A stretch of DNA of 64,000 bases from Dyadobacter psychrotolerans (GCF_004349265.1 NZ_SMFL01000002.1:744001-808000), one strand, 5' to 3'. Shown: positions 35,940 through 45,670, counted from the first letter of the stretch. Notes: generated by a model from the letters alone, not told the origin. Program-made: numbers and translations.

Positions 35940-37223
35940 ATGGAAAATTATAGTATTGTTCTTCTGATCATGGGATTGATGATCGGCTTGTCAGCTGTTG
36001 CCAACAGGATAAAAATTCCATATCCGATCCTGCTGGTTTCGGCGGGTATAGCGATTGGCTTTATCCCCGGTATGCCAGAAATAGCAATCAATCCGGAAGT
36101 TGTTTTCCTGCTTTTTCTTCCTCCGCTGCTGTATGATGCAGCTTTTAACATTTCGATCAAGCAGCTCAGAAGTAACCTGGCTACTGTCGCTACGCTTGCG
36201 ATTCCGCTTGTTTTTTTAACAACCTCAGCTGTTGCCGTAGTGATTCACTTCCTGATTCCGGAAATGACCTGGCCACTTTCTTTTGTTCTTGGGGCAATTC
36301 TTTCTCCGCCGGATGCAGTTGCCGCAACGGGCGTTACAAAGGGTCTTGGTTTGTCACACAGAACGCTTACGATCCTGGAAGGGGAAAGTCTGGTTAATGA
36401 CGCTTCAGGTTTGATCGCTTACCGCTTCGCTGTGGCCGCAATTGCCGGAGTAGGTGTAGGGATCTGGAATATGTACCTGCAATTTATTCTCGTGGTGGCG
36501 GGAGGAGTTTTTGTAGGAATTGTGGTCGGTGTTATTCTGGCTACGTTTTTAAGACAAATTTATGGTAACAGCCTGATTGCGATCAGCGCAATGGCATTGG
36601 CTCCTTTTATTTCATACCTGCTGGCTGAGGAGTTTCATGTGTCCGGTGTGCTGGCCGTTGTAGTTCTTGGGATTACCTTGGCACGGTACACCAACAAACT
36701 CTTTCCTTCCCAGACCAAAATCCAGAATAAATCATTCTGGGACGTGATCATTTTCCTGCTCAACGGCTTGGTTTTCATCCTCATCGGACTCGAATTTCCA
36801 CAGGTCGTAAACAGCATAAGCCATCAGGAAATCCTGCCTTTGATTGGTTACAGTTTTTTGATCAGCTTTATTATGCTTGTTATCCGAATGGTTTGGATGT
36901 TTGGACATAGCAACAATTTACGAAAAGCGACAATTCAAAAAAAAGAAAATCCCGGCAAATTCAGGTTTAGTTTTTATGCAGATGAAAACATCGACTGGAA
37001 AAACTCCCTGATTATCGGGTGGTCGGGCATGCGGGGAATTGTATCGCTGGCTTCCGCTTTGGCGCTTCCGTTGACATTAAGCAGCGGCGAGGCATTTCCG
37101 CAGCGGGACGTTCTTATTTTCATGTCGGTAATTGTTGTGCTGATTACGCTTTTAGTACAGGGTCTGAGTTTGCCTCTGCTTGTTCGGGTACTGAAAGTTG
37201 ATGAAATGAAAACGGCTAAATAA
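35940..37223 (+). CDS. CPA1-family Na+(K+)/H+ antiporter
   Basis: A 427-aa integral membrane protein with about 12 helices. Family features: FLLFLPPLLYDAAFNIS (the FFxxLPPI-like motif), GAILSPPDAVAATGVTKGLGL (the P-D-A-V region of the ion site), ILEGESLVNDASGLIAYRF (N-D pair of the NhaP/CPA1 active site), GLVFILIGLEFP and WSGMRGIVSLASALALP (C-terminal Arg region). No cytoplasmic RCK domain. It exchanges cytosolic Na+ or K+ for H+. Twelve bp before the DUF4269 gene on the same strand. Confidence 0.93.
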   Translation: MENYSIVLLIMGLMIGLSAVANRIKIPYPILLVSAGIAIGFIPGMPEIAINPEVVFLLFLPPLLYDAAFNISIKQLRSNLATVATLAIPLVFLTTSAVAVVIHFLIPEMTWPLSFVLGAILSPPDAVAATGVTKGLGLSHRTLTILEGESLVNDASGLIAYRFAVAAIAGVGVGIWNMYLQFILVVAGGVFVGIVVGVILATFLRQIYGNSLIAISAMALAPFISYLLAEEFHVSGVLAVVVLGITLARYTNKLFPSQTKIQNKSFWDVIIFLLNGLVFILIGLEFPQVVNSISHQEILPLIGYSFLISFIMLVIRMVWMFGHSNNLRKATIQKKENPGKFRFSFYADENIDWKNSLIIGWSGMRGIVSLASALALPLTLSSGEAFPQRDVLIFMSVIVVLITLLVQGLSLPLLVRVLKVDEMKTAK

Positions 37224-37234
37224 CGGCCTCTGTC

Positions 37235-37759
37235 ATGATTGATTTTGATACAATTGAATATTTGAAATACGGTAATGCAAAACAACTGCTTGCTTATAAT
37301 ATCCTGACAGAAACCGGGATTATGGATTTGCTGGCAGAATTTGATCCGCTGCTTGTTGGTACGATACCAATTGATATTGATATCGAAACCAGCGATCTGG
37401 ATATTGTTTGCTTTTATAAAGACAAATCTTACTATATTAAAAAAGTTAAAACGCTTTTCTCCGGCCATCGGGATTTTACTTTAAGGGAAAAGCAGAATTT
37501 TACAAGTGTAGTTGCTGCTTTTCAGGCTGTTCCATTTGAAATTGAGCTATTTGGACAAGATGTTCCGACAAAACAGCAAAACGCTTACCGGCATATGTTG
37601 GTAGAACATCAGTTACTTTTGAAATACGGAGATGATTTTCGCTGTAAAATAAAAGACCTAAAAAGAAAGGGATATAAAACTGAGCCCGCATTTGCCTTTG
37701 TTTTAGGTCTGGCGGGAGATCCGTACGAAGAGCTGCTTAAATATGAGCATAAGCTTTAA
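37235..37759 (+). CDS. DUF4269 family protein, nucleotidyltransferase-fold-like
   Basis: A 174-aa protein of the DUF4269 family. The segment VGTIPIDIDIETSDLDIVCFY has the layout of the minimal nucleotidyltransferase motif (hG[GS] followed by Dh[DE]h), with DLDI carrying the acidic pair. VAAFQAVPFEIELFGQ and the C-terminal FVLGLAGDPYEELLKYE complete the family pattern. The activity is not known. It lies 11 bp after the antiporter and 18 bp before the NAD-binding gene; probably one transcript, with no obvious functional link. Confidence 0.78.
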   Translation: MIDFDTIEYLKYGNAKQLLAYNILTETGIMDLLAEFDPLLVGTIPIDIDIETSDLDIVCFYKDKSYYIKKVKTLFSGHRDFTLREKQNFTSVVAAFQAVPFEIELFGQDVPTKQQNAYRHMLVEHQLLLKYGDDFRCKIKDLKRKGYKTEPAFAFVLGLAGDPYEELLKYEHKL

Positions 37760-37777
37760 AACACTAAATTCAGAATT

Positions 37778-38452
37778 ATGAAAAGTCGTATAAGAGCTAT
37801 AATAACAGGAGCAACAGGAATGGTAGGAGAGGGAGTTTTGCACGAATGCCTCCTGGATGAAGATGTAGAAACTGTGTTGGTACTTAACCGAAAACCCTGC
37901 GGTGTTGAGCATCACAAGTTAACCGAGATTATTCACAAAGACTTTTTTGATATTTCGCCCATTGAAAATCAGCTTGAAGGATACAATGCCTGTTTTTTCT
38001 GTCTGGGTGTATCATCGGTTGGCATGAAGGAAGCTGAATATTATGAAATGACCTACACGCTTACGATGCACGTTGCCCAAATCCTGTCTAAGGTAAATCC
38101 GGATATGATCTTCGGTTATGTCAGCGGGGCTGGCACGGACAGCAGTGAAAAAGGACGTTCTATGTGGGCAAGGGTCAAAGGAAAGACGGAGAATGATCTG
38201 ATGAAACTGCCTTTCAAACAAGTTTACGCCTTTCGTCCGGGTTATATGCATCCGACCCCTGGTTTAAAAAATGTAAATTCGTTTGCTAAGTACATTACGT
38301 GGTTATATCCTTTTGCAAAAATAGTGGTGCCAAATTATGTTTCCCGGCTCGAACAGATGGGAAAAGCGATGATCAAATCGGTTAAATACGGGTACCCAAA
38401 AAATGTTCTTGAAGTTAAAGATATTAATGCCCTGGCAGCTGAGCAACAATAA
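37778..38452 (+). CDS. NAD(P)-binding epimerase-like (SDR-type) protein
   Basis: A 224-aa extended-SDR-like protein. The Rossmann loop is AIITGATGMVGEGVLHECL (GxxGxxG). NRKPCG follows the second strand as expected for cofactor binding, CFFCLGVSSVGMKEAEYYEM marks the fourth strand, and FGYVSGAGTDSSEKGRSMWARVKGKTENDL has Ser and Lys but not a clean Y-x-x-x-K. Atypical SDRs of this type often have no measurable dehydrogenase activity. Last gene of the plus-strand unit, followed by a strong terminator. Confidence 0.82.
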   Translation: MKSRIRAIITGATGMVGEGVLHECLLDEDVETVLVLNRKPCGVEHHKLTEIIHKDFFDISPIENQLEGYNACFFCLGVSSVGMKEAEYYEMTYTLTMHVAQILSKVNPDMIFGYVSGAGTDSSEKGRSMWARVKGKTENDLMKLPFKQVYAFRPGYMHPTPGLKNVNSFAKYITWLYPFAKIVVPNYVSRLEQMGKAMIKSVKYGYPKNVLEVKDINALAAEQQ

Positions 38453-38458
38453 AAAAAG

Positions 38459-38490
38459 AAACCGCATCTCGTTGCTTTGATGCGGTTTTT
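38459..38490. terminator. bidirectional rho-independent terminator
   Basis: Perfect 10-bp arms AAACCGCATC (38459-38468) and GATGCGGTTT (38479-38488) with T and A tracts on either side, between the NAD-binding gene (ends 38452, plus) and the RND gene (ends 38507, minus). Confidence 0.88.
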
Positions 38491-38506
38491 TTTGGTTTTT
38501 ATTTTA

Positions 38507-41500
38507 TCAGGATAATTCCGGTTCGGCGACTTCGGCCTTTTTTGGTTTTTGTTTTTTCTGCGCCCAAAGATAAAGCGGAGGCAGTAAAATGGGGGCGAAC
38601 AAAAGCGTGCTGGTTAAGCCGCCAATAATTACAGTTGCCAGCGGCCGCTGCACATCAGAGCCGATTCCGGATGATATGGCTGCCGGAACCAAACCTATGA
38701 TCGCTACGACCAGAATCGAAAGCAGTGCTCTCAACTGCTCCGTCGATGCTGCGAGTACATTTGCCTTTATATTATTTTCATGAAGTTCCTGGGCCCGGTT
38801 CAATGCTGAAACCAGTAAAACACCCGCCATCACCGAAATTCCGAAAATACTTACAAAGCCAACCCCGGCGGATACATTGAAATAGTATCCTCTCATGAGC
38901 AACGCAACAATTCCCCCACCAAGCGCAAAGAGAATGCAGCTCATTGTGACCATTGTGTGCGAGAGGTTTTTAAATAACATAAACAGAAAGAGAAATACCA
39001 TTACGATCGTAAGCGGGATCGTAAAAAGCAGCTGTTTACCGGCGCGTTCCAAATTTTCATATTGCCCGCCATAAATGATACTGTATCCTTTTGGTACATG
39101 GATTTGAGCATTGAGTTTTTTCTGAAGCTCAGCTACAAAACCGCCCTGGTCACGCCCTCGGATGTTGGTCCTGACTGTTACCATACGTTTGCTTCCATAC
39201 CGGTAAATGTTTGTTTGTCCTTCCATAAAGTGAATGTTCGCAAGCTGCCTCATCGGAATCAGCGCACCGGAAAGCGAAGGCACCTGAACATTACGAATGG
39301 CATCGATCGAGTTTCTGTATTTGGGTAAAAACCGTACGACAATGTCATATTTTTTGGTACCGTCGTAAAGCGTTGAAATGGTTTTACCACCAATGGCTGC
39401 TTCGATCATGTTCTGTATTTCGGCTACATTGATCCCAAAACGAGCCGCTGCTTCCCGATTGATATTAATGACAAGCTGTTCCTGAGGTCCTTCCTGTTCA
39501 ATATTTACATTATCCGCCCCGGGCGTGGCTTTCACAATTTTGGCAATTGCTTCCGCTTTTTTTCGCATCATATTCAGATCATCCCCAACAATGGAGACAG
39601 CCAGATCTGCCGCGCTGCCTGTAACAATTTCCATTACCTGGTCAATGATCGGCTGGCCGGATGAGAAAGAGACTGCAGGAAGATGTATCTGAAGGTCTTT
39701 TCTTATTTTTTCAACCAATTCCTTTTTGGTTATGGTTTTACTCCAGAGATCATAATCCTTTAAACCTACCAGGATTTCATTCCTGTTTGCAGGAAACGGG
39801 TCGGTGCCGTCGTCATTTCTTCCTGTCTGGGTTATCACAAAAGCGATCTGCGGGTATTTGGCAATCATCTTACGGATTTTAGGAGCATATTTGGCATTTT
39901 CCTGAATTGTAATCCCTGATGGAAAATTGCCGCGCAAAAAGATAGATCCTTCGTCCAGTGTCGGTAAAAACTCTGTTCCCAGTTTTAAGCCAAATAATAC
40001 AAGAATCATTACCACTGAAAATCCTGCGACTACGGTTGTTTTGTAATTTTTCAAAAACAAATTCAAAGACCTTGCGTAGGTTATTGTCATGAAATCAAGT
40101 ACATAGTTTTTATGCTCTTTCATAGGCTTTTCCGGATCTGATAAAACTTTTTTGTAGGCAAATGAGATTAGTACCGGAATGAAAGTAAGTGCAGCGATCA
40201 TTGAACCAATTACGGCAAAAGCAAGTGTAAGCGCCATCGGTGAAAACAGCTTTCCTTCCACCCGGGTCATCATCAGTATGGGCATGTAGGCCAGTATGAT
40301 GATCGTTACAGAAAAGAAGATTTCCCGGCTAACTTCCTGAGCTGCCATAAGTGTGATTTTTACGATGCCCTGCTGTTTTTCTTCAACCGTTGCCGTCCTG
40401 TATTTTCTGATCAAATGCTCGGCCATTACACAGGCGCCGTCCACAATTATCCCAAAGTCGATGGCTCCAAGAGACAGCAGGTTGGCGGGAATTCCTGTGA
40501 GACGCATCAGAATAAATGCAAACAATAGAGAGAATGGAATTGTCAGTGCAACTACCAGCGCGCTTCTAACGCTTCCCAGGAAGAATATCAGCAAAATAAT
40601 TACAATGGATATTCCTTCAAATAAGGTATGTGCAACGGTTTCAAGGGAGTGATCAATCAAAAAGCTTCTGTCATAAAGAGGTCTTAGCTGAACACCTTCG
40701 GGTAATTCTGTGGCTTGTAAATCGGCCATTTTTTGCTTTAAAACTTTCAATACTTCGCTTGGATTTTCATAACGCCGTAGAAGAATGATACCTTCAACGC
40801 CGCTGCTTACGTCGACTTTATCTTTCGTAATGGTATAACCCATTACTCCGCTTGGCGGCGGTGGTGTAATTTCTACCGTTGCCACATCACGGACGAAAAC
40901 AGGAACACCATTTTCGGATTTTAACACAATATTCTGGATATCCTGTTCATTCTTGATGGCACCAAGTCCGCGAATTGCAAAGCCCTGTCCGCCTCTGGAG
41001 ATGATGTTTCCGCCTGTATTTTGGTTGTTTACCTGAATGGCGTTCATCACCTCCTGCAGGGAGAGTCCGTACTTCACCAGTTTTTCGGGAGAAGTATTAA
41101 TATGGAACTGTTTGAGGGGCCCTCCAAAAGTAGTGACATCTGCAATACCAGGCACCTGTAAAAGCGCAGGTTTGATAACCCAATCCTGCAAATCTCTGAG
41201 CTGCGTAGGGCTGTAACTCGAAGGTGCTTCAACCACATACCGCAGAATTTCACCCACGGCGGTTGACAACGGAGCCAACTCAGGAGCTACGCCTTCGGGG
41301 AGTCCCGCGGCTGCCAGCCTCTCGGTAACCTGCTGGCGGGCAAAATAATCATCTGTACCGTCTTTAAAAGTCAACTGAACAACTGACAAACCAAAAATGG
41401 TTCTGCTTCTTCTGTCCAATACATTGGGCGTGTTTTGTAATGCCCTTTCGATGGGAACGGTTACCTGTTGCTCCACTTCCTCGGCGGCACGGCCGGGATA

Positions 41501-41656
41501 CTGCGAGACAACAATAACATTTGTATCGGCGATATCGGGATATGCTTCGATTTTAAGCTGGGTAAAACACCAGTATCCGATTCCCATGAGCACAACGCTG
41601 ATGGATATAATTATCCAGCGGTTGCGCAAGCTGAAAAAAAGCAGGTTCTTAATCAT
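38507..41656 (-). CDS. HME-RND heavy-metal efflux pump (CusA/CzcA type)
   Basis: A 1049-aa inner-membrane proton-driven pump with about 12 TM helices and two large periplasmic loops. HME marks: SQYPGRAAEEVEQQVTVPIE (about 50-70), VTTFGGPLKQF, and in TM4 LGAIDFGIIVDGACVMAEH, whose Asp residues form the proton relay of metal-type RND pumps. YDGTKKYDIVVRFLPKYR is typical of the CzcA branch. The substrate metal (Cu/Ag or Zn/Co/Cd) cannot be told by eye. Third gene of a TolC-adaptor-RND operon; 157 bp with a structured element separate it from the adaptor gene. Confidence 0.92.
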   Translation of the reverse strand: MIKNLLFFSLRNRWIIISISVVLMGIGYWCFTQLKIEAYPDIADTNVIVVSQYPGRAAEEVEQQVTVPIERALQNTPNVLDRRSRTIFGLSVVQLTFKDGTDDYFARQQVTERLAAAGLPEGVAPELAPLSTAVGEILRYVVEAPSSYSPTQLRDLQDWVIKPALLQVPGIADVTTFGGPLKQFHINTSPEKLVKYGLSLQEVMNAIQVNNQNTGGNIISRGGQGFAIRGLGAIKNEQDIQNIVLKSENGVPVFVRDVATVEITPPPPSGVMGYTITKDKVDVSSGVEGIILLRRYENPSEVLKVLKQKMADLQATELPEGVQLRPLYDRSFLIDHSLETVAHTLFEGISIVIILLIFFLGSVRSALVVALTIPFSLLFAFILMRLTGIPANLLSLGAIDFGIIVDGACVMAEHLIRKYRTATVEEKQQGIVKITLMAAQEVSREIFFSVTIIILAYMPILMMTRVEGKLFSPMALTLAFAVIGSMIAALTFIPVLISFAYKKVLSDPEKPMKEHKNYVLDFMTITYARSLNLFLKNYKTTVVAGFSVVMILVLFGLKLGTEFLPTLDEGSIFLRGNFPSGITIQENAKYAPKIRKMIAKYPQIAFVITQTGRNDDGTDPFPANRNEILVGLKDYDLWSKTITKKELVEKIRKDLQIHLPAVSFSSGQPIIDQVMEIVTGSAADLAVSIVGDDLNMMRKKAEAIAKIVKATPGADNVNIEQEGPQEQLVININREAAARFGINVAEIQNMIEAAIGGKTISTLYDGTKKYDIVVRFLPKYRNSIDAIRNVQVPSLSGALIPMRQLANIHFMEGQTNIYRYGSKRMVTVRTNIRGRDQGGFVAELQKKLNAQIHVPKGYSIIYGGQYENLERAGKQLLFTIPLTIVMVFLFLFMLFKNLSHTMVTMSCILFALGGGIVALLMRGYYFNVSAGVGFVSIFGISVMAGVLLVSALNRAQELHENNIKANVLAASTEQLRALLSILVVAIIGLVPAAISSGIGSDVQRPLATVIIGGLTSTLLFAPILLPPLYLWAQKKQKPKKAEVAEPELS

Positions 41657-41813
41657 TGTAATTGTCTACGTGATTTGTAATTATAAATCCGCCTTTTAAC
41701 TTCCCTGCGAAGCTGTGTCAAAGCGGCATGTTTTTCGGGCGCGTGGGGCTGAGGGCATGGGCGCTTCAAAGTCTAAACCCCAGGCCCTCTGCTCCAAGCC
41801 CCTAATTCCTGGC
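41657..41813 (-). other. structured GC-rich intergenic element inside the efflux operon
   Basis: Within the adaptor-to-pump gap, GC-rich blocks can pair: GGGGCT (41745-41750), GAGGGC (41751-41756) and ATGGG on one side against CCCCAG (41778-41783), GCCCTC (41784-41789) and AAGCCCC (41796-41802) on the other. Composition differs sharply from the surroundings. It may attenuate or process the mRNA, or be a dispersed extragenic repeat; no coding frame is evident. Confidence 0.45.
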
Positions 41814-42824
41814 TTAATATCCAAATGAAAGTCCTTTTAATTGCATAACACCCTTAACGGCAACGTTATCACCATTTTTTAAACCTGAATAAGCAATGAT
41901 GCGGTCTCCAACCTGGTCGCCTATATTCACTTCTCGTCTTTCAAAAGCAGTTGGACTGGTTTTGACAAATACATAGTTTTTACCCTGGATAGTGATGAGC
42001 GCATCCTTGTCAATACTCATGTTTTTACCTTCACTTAAACCAAAGGCAAGTGTGCCAAACATGCCGGCTTTTAGCTTTCCATTTGCGTTGTTGATACTAA
42101 CCCGAAGTTTGATCATTCGCGTTGTCTGGTCGATCATATCTGCCACATCGTCTATTTTCCCTTTGAAATTTTCGTTTGGAAAGGCAGTGAACTGTAAGGT
42201 GCATTTACTACCTTCTTTTACCATACTTATTTCATTTTCAGGAATATCGCAGATGATATAGGCTGTTCCCGCAGGAGCCCTTCGTAGCTGAACCGGCTCA
42301 AAACCTCCCGCTTTCAGTTTTGTTTCATGCTCTATTATAGCCGATCGTTCGTTGAGCAGATTGGTCTCTTCCATGGAAAGAGCAGTTTGAGATTCAAGAA
42401 GATCTTTTCCTGTAGCTGCGCCGTGCTCCTGCAAATCTTTCATACGGGCGAGTTCGGTTTTTCTTTGTTTGATGTTGATGTTACGGATCTGACTGATCAT
42501 CGTCAGATGCTGTAACAGCTGGGTGTAGTTTCCGGATAGTTCAGGGTTATCAAAGAGTACGATGTTTCCTGACGCGCCTTCATCGGATCTTACCACTGTT
42601 GCAGCAACCTTGGCAGGCGCAGTTATATCTGCCATCAGTGTGCTGCTTTTTATATTTTCAGTGGCAAAAAAATCAGCACTCTGTTCTTTCGGAAATGTGA
42701 TTTTTGTTCCTGTATCGTTTACGGCCGGTGTGGTATCATCCTGCTGTACCTGCTTGTTTTCCTTGCTTGTACAGGCAGATAAAAGTCCAAAAACCAGCCA
42801 GCTGTATTTAATTAAATTTCTCAT
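41814..42824 (-). CDS. RND efflux periplasmic adaptor lipoprotein
   Basis: A 336-aa membrane fusion protein with lipobox LSAC (Cys about 18). Order: beta-barrel/lipoyl halves around a helical hairpin (HLTMISQIRNINIKQRKTELARMKDLQEHGAATGKDLLESQTALSMEE, about 105-152), then AYIICDIPENEISMVKEGSKCTLQFTAFPNENFKGKI and a membrane-proximal end (NYVFVKTSPTAFERREVNIG). This is the usual HlyD/CusB plan, slightly short. It should bridge the TolC protein (2 bp upstream) and the RND pump. No metal-binding His/Met cluster is visible. Confidence 0.9.
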   Translation of the reverse strand: MRNLIKYSWLVFGLLSACTSKENKQVQQDDTTPAVNDTGTKITFPKEQSADFFATENIKSSTLMADITAPAKVAATVVRSDEGASGNIVLFDNPELSGNYTQLLQHLTMISQIRNINIKQRKTELARMKDLQEHGAATGKDLLESQTALSMEETNLLNERSAIIEHETKLKAGGFEPVQLRRAPAGTAYIICDIPENEISMVKEGSKCTLQFTAFPNENFKGKIDDVADMIDQTTRMIKLRVSINNANGKLKAGMFGTLAFGLSEGKNMSIDKDALITIQGKNYVFVKTSPTAFERREVNIGDQVGDRIIAYSGLKNGDNVAVKGVMQLKGLSFGY

Positions 42825-42826
42825 TG

Positions 42827-44086
42827 TTATTGGGCGAATTGATTGATTAAGCCGGATGTGTAAAGCAGGTCGATATAACTTTGGCGGTATTGTTGTAAAA
42901 TGTCGTAGTACTGGTGCTGCGTATCCAGCCAGCTTCTCTGGGCCTCGAGCAGGTCTATGATGGTGGTGCCTCCGCGCAGGTAGGAATATTTCACGCTGCC
43001 AAGTATACTTTGGGATTGCGTCAGGAGCTTACTGAAATTCTGCACATTTAAATTCTGGGTCTGATAGGTGCGATAAGCGGTTAGTATTTCCGACTGAATT
43101 TGTAGTTCGGTTGTTTTCAGGTCCTGTTCAGCCTGCTGTCTAATTGTTTCCGATTTCTTAATCTCACCCTGATTCCTTGAAAAAATGGGAATTCCCAGCG
43201 TTGCAAAGACGCCCATGTACTGCGTTTTGTTTTGCGGGTTATAAATCAACCCAAGTTCCGGTGTTGGCAGCGCGCTTGATTTTTGGAGTTTGATATTAGC
43301 TTCTGCCACATCCATCTTGGATCTTATGGTTTGTACATCGCTTCTTTTTTTTAGTGCGTCCTGTATCAGCGCATCCATTTGAGATGGTATGGCAAACTGA
43401 AATCTGTCAGTTGTGTCGATCTGAACAGGTTCTGCTGTGCCTAGAAGAAATTTCAGGTTGGTCAGTTCATTTTCATAAATCTGTTTGGCTGACTTAATTT
43501 GAATGGCGTATTGGTTGGCCAGAAGTTCGGTTCGGGCAAGATCCGTGTTGGTGATGACCTGGTTTTTTAAACGCAGTTTATTAATGTTAACCAGTGAATC
43601 GATGTTACTGCTGGCATTTTCCAAAATATCCAGCTGTTTTCCCGCAGCCCAAACATCCAGCCATTTTTGTGCAACCTCCCGGAAGAGGCTCCGTTCTGTT
43701 TCTGTATATTGCTTTTGTGAGAGCCTGACGTTTTGCTCAGCGAAATTTATTTTATTTTCTCTCTGCATGGGCAATTGGAAAGGCTTGGTTATCTGCCACC
43801 AAACCTGCCGGTTTGCACCATTTGCCCAGCCGGTCTGTTCGGGAAACCTGTTAGGTTGTATGAGCTGAAGTGACTGGTTATTGACGATCGGATTTGGCCG
43901 AAGTGATGCTGTGGTAATTTCTGCCTGCGAAATACTGACATTATACTGTTCCCGTTTCAGGACCGGATTATTTGTTCTGGCAGTCTGTAATGCCTGTTGT
44001 AAATTGTAGATCGTTTGAGCCCGGGCGGTGGTGAAAAACCAGAATAACGCCATGGTCAGCCCCATTTTTATTACTTTGAACGCCAT
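42827..44086 (-). CDS. TolC-family outer membrane efflux protein
   Basis: A 419-aa outer membrane factor with signal peptide (cleavage after TTARA). Two repeats of the TolC fold with long coiled helices: LQQALQTARTNNPVLKREQYNVSISQAEIT at the start, and SVKYSYLRGGTTIIDLLEAQRSWLDTQHQYYDIL in the second half (the G-x-x-x-x-x-D-L-L-x-A pattern of CusC/CzcC types). First gene of the minus-strand operon; its promoter lies in the 213 bp shared with the divergent histidine kinase gene. Confidence 0.9.
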   Translation of the reverse strand: MAFKVIKMGLTMALFWFFTTARAQTIYNLQQALQTARTNNPVLKREQYNVSISQAEITTASLRPNPIVNNQSLQLIQPNRFPEQTGWANGANRQVWWQITKPFQLPMQRENKINFAEQNVRLSQKQYTETERSLFREVAQKWLDVWAAGKQLDILENASSNIDSLVNINKLRLKNQVITNTDLARTELLANQYAIQIKSAKQIYENELTNLKFLLGTAEPVQIDTTDRFQFAIPSQMDALIQDALKKRSDVQTIRSKMDVAEANIKLQKSSALPTPELGLIYNPQNKTQYMGVFATLGIPIFSRNQGEIKKSETIRQQAEQDLKTTELQIQSEILTAYRTYQTQNLNVQNFSKLLTQSQSILGSVKYSYLRGGTTIIDLLEAQRSWLDTQHQYYDILQQYRQSYIDLLYTSGLINQFAQ

Positions 44087-44135
44087 TGTCTTTTTAGTTT
44101 AGGCTTCCTTGCGACAAAGGTTGATTCAGAGGGTA

Positions 44136-44157
44136 AAAACGGAATTAAAACCGTTTT
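44136..44157. promoter_or_regulatory. inverted repeat in the tolC / kinase divergent region
   Basis: Perfect 7-bp arms AAAACGG (44136-44142) and CCGTTTT (44151-44157) with an 8-nt spacer, 50 bp upstream of the tolC-like start. It could be an operator for the efflux operon; the low complexity of the arms keeps confidence low. Confidence 0.3.
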
Positions 44158-44299
44158 ATAATTGGGTTAAAAAAACGTTAGAAAAAAATTAGAGCGGATA
44201 CAATAATCTTGAATTACATCCAAATTCATTATTTTGAGGGAAAATAAGTACTTTGCTATTTGTTAAATAATATAGATAATCAAATACGTCGATAACTGC

Positions 44300-45670
44300 A
44301 TGGATTATTTTCTGGTCTCATCCTTTCTAATTTTTTATGTAAGGAAAATCCTTCAGACTAAAACTCAGCTTCCTGAGTGGGATAAAAAACTCGAGATAGT
44401 TAAATATATTTCCATTGCGCTTCTTGGTACTTATTATGTTGCCGATTCGCCAGACTGGTACCAATGGATATGGCATGCGTTTCTGATATTTTTACTTGTT
44501 GTCGGCTATCGGAATGAGGTTTTCCGGCCTGTGCGGGGACTTCTTCAGTCAGCCATCCCGTTTGTATTGATTTCGGTAATTAATGATTCAGTTGAGCTGA
44601 TTGCCCCAAAATTCTACGCAAAAAACGACGATTACTTCGCTACGGCCGCTGCTTTTGCTTTTGTACTTTGCTTTGTAATCTGGTTTTATGTTCAAAAACA
44701 ACAAAAAGCTTTAATCCTTGAACGAGAGGAGCGGATAAAAGAAGAGCTAGCCAGTAAAGCGCAAAAGGAATCTCTGGAATATCTCGTTGCTGAAAGAACC
44801 TATGAATTAACATTGCAGAAAGAAGAACTTCAAAAAACCATTGATGAGCTAAAATCTACGCAAAATCAGCTGATACAAAGTGAGAAAATGGCCTCTCTCG
44901 GTGAACTAACTGCCGGTATAGCACATGAAATCCAGAACCCGCTGAACTTTGTCAATAATTTTTCTGAGGTTTCGGTAGAACTTTGCCAGGAACTGGAAGA
45001 AGAGATAGATAAAACGACACTTCCTGAATCAGATAAAGAGTACATAAAAGAAATAATCAGTGATTTAAGCCAGAATCAGCAGAAGATAACACATCATGGA
45101 AAGAGAGCAGATTCGATTGTAAAAGGCATGCTTCAGCACTCGAGAGTTTCTTCAGGTGAAAAAGAGCTGGTGGACATCAATGCACTCGCTGACGAATATA
45201 TGCGGCTTGCCTATCACGGTTTGCGGGCTAAAAACAAAGAATTTAACGCTGCGCTGGTTACTGATTTTGATCCGACTATCGGCCAGGTTGAAGTAATGCC
45301 ACAGGATTTGGGACGCGTATTTCTGAATTTGTTTACCAACGCCTTTTATGCCGTTGCAGAAAAGAAACGTCTGCTGGCGGAGGAAGGCACCGTAACGGAT
45401 TACAGACCGGAAGTCAAAATCACGACCAAAAAGTTTGCTGACACACTGTACATAAGAGTGACAGATAATGGTACAGGAATGCCGGAAACAGTGAAAGCGA
45501 AGATTTTTCAACCGTTTTTCACAACCAAACCTACCGGTCAGGGAACGGGTCTTGGGCTTTCGATGAGCTACGATATCATCACCAATGCGCACGGCGGTTC
45601 ACTGGATGTTGAAACTGTTCCGGGGAAAAAAACAGAATTTAAAATTACGCTTCCGTTAGAAAAAGTGTAA
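44300..45670 (+). CDS. membrane sensor histidine kinase
   Basis: A 456-aa kinase. N-terminal 130 residues contain three or four hydrophobic segments (near 1-15, 35-45, 55-70, 115-130) with short loops, a MASE-like integral sensor with no periplasmic domain. Then a coiled coil (about 135-195), HisKA with H209 in GIAHEIQNPLNFVNNFSE, and HATPase_c with LFTNAFYAVAEK (N box), DNGTGMP and GQGTGLGLSMSYDII. The N-P-L-N-F-V-N-N-F-S-E variant is common in Bacteroidota kinases paired with separate response regulators, and the next gene is exactly that. It is divergent from the efflux operon, which it might control. Confidence 0.9.
   Translation: MDYFLVSSFLIFYVRKILQTKTQLPEWDKKLEIVKYISIALLGTYYVADSPDWYQWIWHAFLIFLLVVGYRNEVFRPVRGLLQSAIPFVLISVINDSVELIAPKFYAKNDDYFATAAAFAFVLCFVIWFYVQKQQKALILEREERIKEELASKAQKESLEYLVAERTYELTLQKEELQKTIDELKSTQNQLIQSEKMASLGELTAGIAHEIQNPLNFVNNFSEVSVELCQELEEEIDKTTLPESDKEYIKEIISDLSQNQQKITHHGKRADSIVKGMLQHSRVSSGEKELVDINALADEYMRLAYHGLRAKNKEFNAALVTDFDPTIGQVEVMPQDLGRVFLNLFTNAFYAVAEKKRLLAEEGTVTDYRPEVKITTKKFADTLYIRVTDNGTGMPETVKAKIFQPFFTTKPTGQGTGLGLSMSYDIITNAHGGSLDVETVPGKKTEFKITLPLEKV

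Noticed and set aside
45152-45592. 146-aa minus-strand ORF under the histidine kinase
   Set aside because: Antisense to the HATPase domain; Cys- and Arg-rich translation with no recognisable motif.
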